Positions 6,307 to 11,791 of a stretch of 11,791 bases of DNA are shown in pieces. The stretch lies in NCBI GenBank assembly GCA_964644375.1, contig CAZXWJ010000128.1, forward strand, positions 1 to 11,791, in the 5' to 3' direction. Within the stretch, counting starts at the first letter, position 1, and every line of letters starts with the position of its first letter. The DNA is from CAYNYM01 sp964644375. GTDB taxonomy: Bacteria; Desulfobacterota; DSM-4660; Desulfatiglandales; HGW-15. The notes beneath the pieces were generated by a model that saw only the letters and a list, made by a program, of their open reading frames with translations, was not told where the DNA came from and ran no database searches. The translations under genes and the position numbers were made by a program.

Positions 6307-7979
6307 GAGTCATCCAGTCCGAAGAACACGGATTCTTCCCTTGGCAATGCAGTATACTCCAGAGGTAAATCAATAATGAAGATTGTGCCCCCTTTGGAAG
6401 GGCATTCAAAACGGATGTCTCCTCCGTGGAGTTTCAATATGTTCTGTGAAATGCTCAATCCCAATCCTGTCCCCTGGCCGACGGGTTTGGTGGTGAAGAA
6501 AATATCGAAGATCTTGTCCTTGAGTTGTTCAGGAATACCGGGACCCGTATCTGAAACCTCGATCACAAATTTTGAGCGCTCATGGTCGAACCCGGCTGAG
6601 ATATCCAAACGGCCCTTTCCCTCCATGGCATCTGCGGCATTGATGAAGATGTTCGCAAAGACCTGCTGTATTTGCCCCATGTCACCGGTCATGTCGGGCA
6701 GATTGGTCCCGAAATTCTTTGTGACCTCGATATTCTGAAAATTGGCCTTGCTTGTCAGAAGACTCAAACATTTATTGACCGTTTCTTCGAGGCTGAAAGA
6801 AGCGTTGCTGCCGACCGATTTTCGACTGAATTCCAAGAGTTCGGATACAATTTTTTTGCAGCGCATGGTCTGATCAACGATTTCCTGGATATCTTTCAAT
6901 CCCTGGGGATTGTCCTCTAAGGCCCCTTTGATCAATTCCGTGTAAATAAGGATAGCCGAAAGGGGGTTGTTGATCTCATGAGCGACACCTGCTGCCATTC
7001 TGCCGACAGAGGCGATCTTTTGGGACTGGACGAGTTGAAGGTTGGCTTCCTCCAAGTCTTTTCGCATTTTGAGGAATTCGCGCATGTCGGTGAAGATCCC
7101 TACGCTGCCGATCTCTTTGCCATCAATGGAAATGATGGAAGCCGACAGGGTCACGGGAATTTCTTCGCCTTGCTTGGAGGTGATCGCCATACTGACGGGA
7201 TTCAATTTGCCCGGTGGCCCGGATTGGCTGCTACGCATCTTCTTCATGTTTTCTCGGGCGACGCCGATATCATAAAAATTGCTCAGATGGCCCTTATTGA
7301 TGATCTCTTGGGCAGGGTATCCCGTCAACCGTTCCATCCCTTCATTGAAGATCAGGACGTGACCCCTGGTATCTACAACAACAATCCCGTCTACGCTGCT
7401 TTGGATGACTTTCTCAAAAAATCCTTTGGATTTTTGGGCCTCTTTTTCAAGTTTGATACGCTCAGTTACATCCCTCGATGCTTCCAGTATTTGGACAATG
7501 TTTCCCTGCTCATCGTAGATGGGTGCCAAGGTCACGACATCAAAACCCGCATTGCCCGTGGCATCGACGACTTCCTCAATGGTGCTGAAAATACCCTTTT
7601 CCTTGATCTCCTTGAGATGTTCATCAAGGAAACAGGGCTTTCCCTCCTCCTTGCAAAGCCTATTGCGCCCGACCCCGGATTTCATGCGGTAACAGTGCTT
7701 TCCTATGACCTGATTGCGGGAATACCCGAATTCCTTAAGAAATGTGCGATTTACTGCGGCTATTGCCTTATCCAGGCCAACCACCATAATGCGATAGGGG
7801 AGAGAATCCAAAATGACTTGAACATATCTTTCCTCCCGTTCCGCTAAAGAGGAAGAAGTTTTCCCCTCCAGGGTCGGGAGACCCTGGGGAGGTTTGGCCT
7901 CTATACTTGTCATCAGATTACAATCGCCTTTCAGGCGAATACACATCATCCCGTTTGATCGCAAGGGAAGGGCAGGCAT
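6303..7979 (-). CDS. PAS-PAS sensor histidine kinase
   Basis: This is a soluble histidine kinase of up to 558 residues. PAS 1 (about 50-175) contains three cysteines, C96, C109 and C116, in an insertion after GKH. PAS 2 (about 185-300) follows, then a NtrB-like HisKA domain with H334 in AAGVAHEINNPL. The HATPase domain has N443/N447, DTGPGIP at 477-483 and GTGLGLSIS at 503-511. The stop overlaps the start of the receiver kinase (ATGA), so the two are probably co-translated and form one relay. The start is uncertain. The first ATG (7979) lies inside a perfect 10-bp inverted repeat and has no ribosome site; ATGs at 7949/7946 and 7913 are alternatives, again without a clear Shine-Dalgarno sequence. 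The domain content is unaffected. The PAS 1 cysteines may bind a metal or sense redox state, but this is a guess. Confidence 0.92.
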   Translation of the reverse strand: MPALPLRSNGMMCIRLKGDCNLMTSIEAKPPQGLPTLEGKTSSSLAEREERYVQVILDSLPYRIMVVGLDKAIAAVNRTFLKEFGYSRNQVIGKHCYRMKSGVGRNRLCKEEGKPCFLDEHLKEIKEKGIFSTIEEVVDATGNAGFDVVTLAPIYDEQGNIVQILEASRDVTERIKLEKEAQKSKGFFEKVIQSSVDGIVVVDTRGHVLIFNEGMERLTGYPAQEIINKGHLSNFYDIGVARENMKKMRSSQSGPPGKLNPVSMAITSKQGEEIPVTLSASIISIDGKEIGSVGIFTDMREFLKMRKDLEEANLQLVQSQKIASVGRMAAGVAHEINNPLSAILIYTELIKGALEDNPQGLKDIQEIVDQTMRCKKIVSELLEFSRKSVGSNASFSLEETVNKCLSLLTSKANFQNIEVTKNFGTNLPDMTGDMGQIQQVFANIFINAADAMEGKGRLDISAGFDHERSKFVIEVSDTGPGIPEQLKDKIFDIFFTTKPVGQGTGLGLSISQNILKLHGGDIRFECPSKGGTIFIIDLPLEYTALPREESVFFGLDDS

Positions 7980-8005
7980 TTGAGCCGAATGCCTGCCTCA
8001 GGCAG
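7971..8005. repeat. Perfect 10-bp inverted repeat with an overlapping alternative hairpin at the kinase start
   Basis: GGCAGGCATT (7971-7980) and AATGCCTGCC (7988-7997) are exact reverse complements around a 7-base loop. The same arm can instead pair in a shorter hairpin, CTGCC (7993-7997) with GGCAG (8001-8005). The first ATG of the PAS-PAS kinase lies in the stem. No T-run follows, so this is not an intrinsic terminator; an operator or a leader structure is possible. Confidence 0.6.
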
Positions 8006-8230
8006 CAAGCCCGATTTCACCTATAAGTGATTGATATTTCATTGGATTCAACATGTTCATCCGAACGCCTGTCGCAGGAGCCCGAAGAACTGTTGCAGGA
8101 TGTGACGCGATTATCGAATTTGGAGATCGTGAGAAAGGTTGAATAATTCATAGGATTCCCGGTTCATTCTCCTGGTGTCCAGGTGTTGAATTGGGTCAAC
8201 CTGTTTTGATAGTCAATAAGAAAGGTAAAT

Positions 8231-8308
8231 GGTCGTATTGCATTTTAACGGATCAGCGGAAAGAAGTTCAAGGGAAAACCGACCGGGCGGGTCGTATTTA
8301 AAATGCAA
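8231..8308. repeat. Paired intergenic repeat: 9-bp direct plus 11-bp inverted elements
   Basis: GGTCGTATT occurs at 8231-8239 and again at 8290-8298. Overlapping each copy, TTGCATTTTAA (8238-8248) and TTAAAATGCAA (8298-8308) are exact reverse complements of each other, 49 bases apart. Both lie just after the stop of the Rossmann kinase and upstream of the PAS-PAS kinase. They could be paired regulator sites or the residual ends of a small mobile element; no coding content lies between them. Confidence 0.55.
8275..8294 (-). terminator. Possible weak intrinsic terminator after the Rossmann kinase
   Basis: On the minus strand, CGACC (8294-8290) pairs with GGTCG (8284-8280) around CGCCC and is followed by GTTTTCCC. 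The hairpin begins about 25 bases after the kinase stop. The stem is only five pairs and the T-run four bases, so termination may be weak. Confidence 0.3.
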
Positions 8309-8318
8309 ACCTAGCCCT

Positions 8319-9878
8319 TCACACCCCGGACTTTTGGGGACCCAGGGGCAATAATACCGTGAAGGAGGTTCCGCGGTCAGGGTAACTTTGCACATCAATC
8401 GTTCCTTGGTGGGCCTCAATAATCCCTTTGACGATGGACAGGCCCAGTCCGGTACCAGTGACATGCCGAGTTTTTGGGTGTTTGACTCTATAGAATTTAT
8501 CGAAAATTTTTGGGAGTTCTTCAGGAGGAATTCCGACCCCTGTGTCCTTGACCGTTATCTCGATGTGTGTTCCGGTATTCCGAGCGGTCACCATCACACA
8601 ACCGCCCTCCGGAGAGTAGTTGATTGCATTGCTGATCAAGTTGCTGAAAATTTCTTCGATGTTTTTGGGGTCGGCCTGTACAGGTTTAAGATTTTCCGCA
8701 GAATAGGTGAGGTTGATGCCCAGTTCCTTGGCCCGGGAATCCATCAGGGCCACCGTTTCTCTGATAATCTCCTCGATATCCGTGGGTTCCTCTTCTTTTA
8801 TCAGCTTGTTTTCTTCGATTTTGGCCACATCCAAGAGGTCGTTGATCAATGCGAGGAGGGTGTCGATTTTGATCAACCCTCTATGGACAAAATCTTTTTG
8901 CTTGTCCTGAAGCGGGCCTGCAAGGCCTTCGAGAAGGACGCTGTTGATCTGCCTGATCGAAACAAGGGGACTTCGAAGTTCGTGGGCGACCATGTTCACA
9001 AAATCAGATTTCATTTTATCCAACTGCTTGAAGGCTGTGATGTTCTCAAGGACGGTTACGGTGCCTTCCACGCATAAAAAGACATTCCTGTCAATGCCAA
9101 GGGCCGGGGCCGAAATAGACCTCAATATGGTGTTGCCGACCTTTATCTCCTGCGCGATGACCTCCGTTTCAGAGTAGGCTCGCGCCAAAATTTCGTCGAG
9201 GGTTTTGATGAGCGAAGGGTCGTTGATCACCGTGGTGACGGGAATAGGGGGAGTAATGTCCTGAGATAGGTCCATCAGCCTCATGAAGGCGGTATTGAAG
9301 AGGACCACTTCCTGATTTCGATTGGTGACCATGACGCCGTTGGCCATGCAATTGAGGATCGTCTTTAAACGGCTCTTTTCGAGACTCAAATCATAAAGAT
9401 TTCTAATATTTTCTTCACGATATCTCAGACTTTCCTTTTCCAGTTCGTCTTTTTCAGCTTCCTTTTGAATGAGGTCCCAGAGGAGTCTCGCGGCCCTGTG
9501 GTCGATGATGGAGATTTCCGGGAGCCGCAGCCTGTAAACCTCATTCAGTATTTTGGTTGAACCGGTCAATTCGATAACGACATTGAGGTCTTTGAGTTTG
9601 AAGAGGTCCTTGAGGTTAGTCGTGGTTTCAAGATTCAACGACTTGGCATACCGAATTCCCGGGGCTTCGGGATTGATGTCGCATACACCCAGAATTTTAA
9701 TTCTTAGTCTGGAAAGGTGCCCCTCATCGAGGAGTTGGATGAGGTCGAGACAGGCATTTCCTCCACCCACGATCGCAGCATTCAAAATATTTTCCGCCTG
9801 ATTCCCGCGTTGGATAGGGCGAGATGTTTGATCGTCTTCGATGGAAGAATCATGGGGGGGGCGTTCAGGTCTTTTCAT
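8319..9878 (-). CDS. Rossmann-domain PAS sensor histidine kinase
   Basis: This 519-residue soluble kinase has an unusual input domain. Residues about 32-135 look like a Rossmann nucleotide-binding fold of the homoserine-dehydrogenase N-terminal type: a strand ending in AAIVGGGNA (34-42), a second strand with acidic D67 (GVCDINPEAPG), then VVIELTGS at 100-107. A charged helical linker (about 136-165) leads to a PAS-like region (about 170-285). HisKA has H299 in MVAHELRSP. The HATPase domain has N413/N417, DTGVGIP at 445-451 and GTGLGLSIV at 475-483. The obvious inference is a kinase reading NAD(H), NADP(H) or a related nucleotide, but the ligand is unproven and the glycine motif is GGGNAC rather than strict GxGxxG. 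The ATG at 9878 follows AAAAGG at short spacing. A run of eight G (plus strand) lies at codons 7-9, a place where sequencing indels could shift the start. Confidence 0.9.
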   Translation of the reverse strand: MKRPERPPHDSSIEDDQTSRPIQRGNQAENILNAAIVGGGNACLDLIQLLDEGHLSRLRIKILGVCDINPEAPGIRYAKSLNLETTTNLKDLFKLKDLNVVIELTGSTKILNEVYRLRLPEISIIDHRAARLLWDLIQKEAEKDELEKESLRYREENIRNLYDLSLEKSRLKTILNCMANGVMVTNRNQEVVLFNTAFMRLMDLSQDITPPIPVTTVINDPSLIKTLDEILARAYSETEVIAQEIKVGNTILRSISAPALGIDRNVFLCVEGTVTVLENITAFKQLDKMKSDFVNMVAHELRSPLVSIRQINSVLLEGLAGPLQDKQKDFVHRGLIKIDTLLALINDLLDVAKIEENKLIKEEEPTDIEEIIRETVALMDSRAKELGINLTYSAENLKPVQADPKNIEEIFSNLISNAINYSPEGGCVMVTARNTGTHIEITVKDTGVGIPPEELPKIFDKFYRVKHPKTRHVTGTGLGLSIVKGIIEAHQGTIDVQSYPDRGTSFTVLLPLGPQKSGV

Positions 9879-9963
9879 AATACCTTTTCTGCCTTTTTTG
9901 CCGTGGTCCTAATCTGTTCCCGCTCGAATTTCAGCGTCCACCGGTGTGTTTACGAAAGGGCCG

Positions 9964-10227
9964 TCATGCCAAGGGCGTTCGAGTTCCGATTCGACGTAAA
10001 AGCGCGTTTTCCAAGTCTCTAATGATAGCCTTTAAGGCCTGAGTTTCAGTGATCGGACCGGAATTATTCCAACCTTTTCGTAAGGCCTTGTCCTTTTCAT
10101 CCCTGAATTCCTGCAGGCTTCGAGCCATGGACTTCCATAGAAAGAGCTTTTGAAGCACATGGCGCTCCGGTGCCGACAAGTCTATTTCGGTATCAAATGA
10201 ACGGCCGTTTTCTGTCGTTATCATCAT
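9964..10227 (-). CDS. Small protein of unknown function downstream of metVF
   Basis: I do not recognise this 87-residue protein. It is charged and probably mostly helical, with no signal peptide, membrane segment or cysteine. Features that could be conserved are SAPERHVLQKLFLW near residues 18-31, a Lys/Arg/Glu-rich helix at about 36-52 (QEFRDEKDKALRKGW) and a C-terminal helix from about 62 (TQALKAIIRDLENALLRR). It lies between the metVF terminator and the Rossmann kinase (85 bp further on), so it may be co-transcribed with the kinase. Two ATG codons are adjacent (10227 and 10224) and no Shine-Dalgarno sequence is evident; a TATTAT box sits so close upstream that a leaderless mRNA is possible. 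It is called a gene because it fills an otherwise empty stretch on the operon strand with plausible composition; the frame could still be spurious. Confidence 0.6.
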   Translation of the reverse strand: MMITTENGRSFDTEIDLSAPERHVLQKLFLWKSMARSLQEFRDEKDKALRKGWNNSGPITETQALKAIIRDLENALLRRIGTRTPLA

Positions 10228-10230
10228 AAG

Positions 10231-10258
10231 ATAATAGGTGATCGTTCGTCGAGTGCAA
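10231..10258 (-). promoter_or_regulatory. Candidate promoter for the small gene, possibly giving a leaderless mRNA
   Basis: On the minus strand, TTGCAC (10258-10253) and TATTAT (10236-10231) are 16 bases apart. The -10 matches five of six consensus bases, the -35 only three. Transcription would start about seven bases downstream, on or next to the two ATG codons at 10227 and 10224. Confidence 0.25.
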
Positions 10259-10303
10259 TGGACCGATTCTGGAATGTTAATAGACTTTCGACTGTAATTT
10301 CAA

Positions 10304-10347
10304 GAAAAAAACCCGACCTTCCCGGCGTATTGGAAGGTTCGGGTTTT
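10304..10347 (-). terminator. Strong intrinsic terminator of the metV-metF operon
   Basis: ACCCGACCTTCC (10311-10322) pairs with GGAAGGTTCGGGT (10332-10344) with a single bulged base and a 9-base loop. On the minus strand the stem is followed by a run of seven T (10311-10305). It sits about 45 bases past the metF stop. The plus side has only four T after the stem (10344-10347), so it works mainly for the minus strand and may be weakly bidirectional. Confidence 0.9.
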
Positions 10348-10388
10348 ACATCATCGGTTTTGTGCCTGAATTTCGGGTGATTCAGATA

Positions 10389-11321
10389 TTACACTATCGG
10401 TCTTGGCAAAACGCCGGCTCTTTCAGCGATTTCCGGAACACGATGCTCCCATTCGATGGCCATGAGGTGGATTCCGCTGACTCCCTCCATTTCTTTGAAT
10501 TCCTCGATCTGTTCGACGGCAAATTTGATCCCCTCTTCAGATACCTTGCCTTTGCCGGCATTCCTTAGCCTTTTGATCAAGGATTCAGGGACTTCCATGC
10601 CGGGCACGGATCTGGCCATGTACTGGGCCATACCGACGCTCTTCATGGGCGTAATGCCGGCCAGGATATAACACTTTTCGTGAAGCCCCATATCAACCGC
10701 CTGCCTCATGAACTCCCTGAATTTGTCCATATTGTATATACACTGGGTTTGAATGAAAGATGCACCGGCAGAGATTTTTACGGCAAGACGATGGACCCTG
10801 TATTCAAAGGGATCTGCAAAGGGATTTGATGCCGCGCCGACAAAGAGTTTGGGAGGGACATCGATTTCTTCATCATTCATGAACCTTCCCTCATCGCACA
10901 TCTTCCGTGCGAGGGCGATCAATTGCATCGAGTCAATGTCGTAGACGTTTTTTGCCTGAGGATGATTCCCGAATGACTGATGGTCGCCGGAAAGACAGAG
11001 CATATTTCTAACCCCCATGGCATAGACGCCTAAGATGTCGCCCTGAATAGCCAAACGATTTCTGTCTCGGCAGACCATTTGAAAATTGGGTTCAACCCCT
11101 TCCTGTATGAGGATTGATGAGGCCGCCCAACTGGACATCCTGACGACGGCGGTCTGGTTGTCGGTAATATTCACCGCATCCACAATCCCTTTCAGATGGG
11201 CTATTTTTTCTTTGAGAAGATCTACATTGGCACCCTTTGGAGGCCCGCACTCACCGGTAAACGCAAAATGGCCCGCGTCCAGAACCTTTTCCAGATTGCT
11301 TTCGGATTTTAGATCGTTCAT
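10389..11321 (-). CDS. metF: Methylene-tetrahydrofolate reductase MetF, MetV-associated
   Basis: This 310-residue FAD-dependent enzyme reduces 5,10-methylene- to 5-methyl-tetrahydrofolate, or runs in reverse for acetyl-CoA oxidation. All visible catalytic motifs are intact: GECGPPKGAN with E24, VCRDRN at 83-88 (flavin site), LSGDH with D113, and IQTQ with Q193, equivalent to E. coli Gln183. It has the MetVF-type short form, with no C-terminal regulatory domain of the eukaryotic kind. Its ATG overlaps the metV stop (ATGA) and is preceded by AGGAG at about nine bases, indicating tight coupling and a MetVF complex as characterised in acetogens, where MetV supplies iron-sulfur clusters. Two motif stretches (RDRNRLA and GDH/FG.HPQA) are shared with the divergent MetF at 3577-4452. 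The gene ends in a strong terminator. Confidence 0.95.
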   Translation of the reverse strand: MNDLKSESNLEKVLDAGHFAFTGECGPPKGANVDLLKEKIAHLKGIVDAVNITDNQTAVVRMSSWAASSILIQEGVEPNFQMVCRDRNRLAIQGDILGVYAMGVRNMLCLSGDHQSFGNHPQAKNVYDIDSMQLIALARKMCDEGRFMNDEEIDVPPKLFVGAASNPFADPFEYRVHRLAVKISAGASFIQTQCIYNMDKFREFMRQAVDMGLHEKCYILAGITPMKSVGMAQYMARSVPGMEVPESLIKRLRNAGKGKVSEEGIKFAVEQIEEFKEMEGVSGIHLMAIEWEHRVPEIAERAGVLPRPIV

Positions 11322-11791
11322 AGCACCAACTCCTCTCTTACGCTCTTCCGAGGACCCCCGTCTCGCGCAGTGCGCCAGTCCTTAGCCGGTTTGATTTCCA
11401 ACAGATCGTCAAGCCGCCCCTGTTCCATCTTCTTTTTCACGATTAAGTCCCAGATACAATCCACTTCTTTTGAAATTTCGCATTTGCCGTTTGCCGATCC
11501 TCCGCATGGCCCGTTGAGAAGGCTTTTGGAGCACCGTGCAACAGGGCACATGCCGTCATAGTAATGGATCACGCATGTGCCGCAACCTGCACATCTTTCA
11601 GCCCAGATGCCATGCTGAATGGCTCCGCCAAAAAAAGTGGTATTGACGGCAGGGAAAAAGCGCTGCTCCGGATAGGCTTCGGTGAGGAACTGCGGCCCCA
11701 CACCGCAGGCCATAGAGAGCACAGCGTCATATTGTCCGACCATGTCCTTGAGTTGTGCCACGTACTCCGGGTCACACTGCCTTTCAATGGT
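11318..11791 (-). CDS. metV: MetV, methylene-tetrahydrofolate reductase small subunit, 5' end outside the window
   Basis: The reading frame stays open to the right edge (residues read TIERQCDPEYVAQLKD before the first GTG at 11761), so the start lies outside and that GTG is internal; 157 codons are visible. MetV is the cysteine-rich partner of MetF and links it to electron donors such as ferredoxin or an Hdr complex. Visible cysteines sit in ACGVGPQF, ERCAGCGTC, GMCPVARC, GPCGG, GKCE and VDCIW, matching the MTHFR C-terminal (MetV) domain family. The tail after about residue 125 is charged and ends REELVL. The stop overlaps the metF start (ATGA). The missing N-terminus is probably some tens of residues, judging from the usual length of about 200. 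Confidence 0.93.
   Translation of the reverse strand, partial: TIERQCDPEYVAQLKDMVGQYDAVLSMACGVGPQFLTEAYPEQRFFPAVNTTFFGGAIQHGIWAERCAGCGTCVIHYYDGMCPVARCSKSLLNGPCGGSANGKCEISKEVDCIWDLIVKKKMEQGRLDDLLEIKPAKDWRTARDGGPRKSVREELVL

Larger units (their letters stand above)
7980..8318. other. Intergenic region between the two kinase units
   Basis: This 339-bp gap holds no gene I can support. It should contain the end of the Rossmann-kinase transcript and the leader of the PAS-PAS kinase. It is rich in small inverted repeats: the 10-bp pair at 7971-7997, CCTGG/CCAGG at 8171-8183, an 8-bp pair with one bulge at 8180-8203, and the long-range pair at 8231-8308. A plus-strand frame from GTG 8027 to TAA 8146 (39 codons, ending IVRKVE) looks faintly protein-like but has no recognisable family or ribosome site. 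Confidence 0.55.

Noticed and set aside
5677..6738. Plus-strand open frame of 353 codons
   Set aside because: It lies opposite the conserved receiver-kinase and PAS-kinase genes and shows no family motif.
6978..7847. Plus-strand open frame of 289 codons
   Set aside because: It is antisense to the PAS-PAS kinase, whose catalytic motifs are intact.
8027..8146. 39-codon plus-strand frame (GTG to TAA) in the intergenic region
   Set aside because: It is faintly protein-like at its end, but has no ribosome site and no recognised family, and is the only candidate on the plus strand; a decayed gene fragment cannot be excluded.
9939..9946. 8-bp palindrome CACCGGTG upstream of the Rossmann kinase
   Set aside because: It is too short to separate from chance and has no second copy nearby.
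1..11791. CRISPR arrays, tRNA or rRNA genes, insertion sequences or phage genes
   Set aside because: No regularly spaced repeats, tRNA-like cloverleaf, rRNA stretch, transposase or phage protein was seen on either strand.

Overview
All genes found in this window lie on the minus strand, so the description runs from high to low coordinates. The content suggests an anaerobic deltaproteobacterium (Desulfobacterota, sulfate-reducer or syntroph type) using the Wood-Ljungdahl (acetyl-CoA) pathway. The pointers are a MetV-MetF pair, a second MetF, heterodisulfide-reductase (Hdr) type redox subunits, a selenoprotein and large PAS histidine kinases. This assignment is inference; there is no rRNA or other marker to confirm it.

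Region A (about 10.3-11.8 kb): the 3' part of metV overlaps a canonical metF by ATGA. This methylene-tetrahydrofolate reductase unit ends in a strong intrinsic terminator at about 10304-10347. Region B (about 8.3-10.2 kb): a small protein of unknown function is followed by a histidine kinase whose N-terminus is a Rossmann-like nucleotide-binding domain. Region C (about 4.8-8.0 kb): a PAS-PAS histidine kinase overlaps a receiver-PAS-histidine kinase by ATGA. The sensor/kinase body of this second protein is a close paralogue of the Rossmann kinase. No DNA-binding output protein is encoded here.

Region D (1 to about 4.5 kb): a second, divergent metF heads an apparent operon. It is followed by a membrane protein that combines a NarI/DsrM-like cytochrome b anchor, a single c-type heme site and two tandem HdrC-type di-cluster modules. 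Then come an HdrB (two CCG domains) and HdrA, which runs off the left edge.

The most striking point is that hdrA is interrupted by an in-frame UGA at 584-586, exactly where the family has a conserved Cys, and a bacterial SECIS-like hairpin with a GGU-containing loop follows. HdrA is therefore read as a selenoprotein with Sec at residue 60. An annotation that treats UGA as stop would lose this gene or call it broken.

Taken together, region D could encode a membrane-anchored, selenium-containing Hdr complex that exchanges electrons between the quinone/cytochrome c pool and a cytoplasmic MetF-type flavoprotein. That would link one-carbon metabolism to membrane energetics. The link is inferred from gene order and domain content, not shown.
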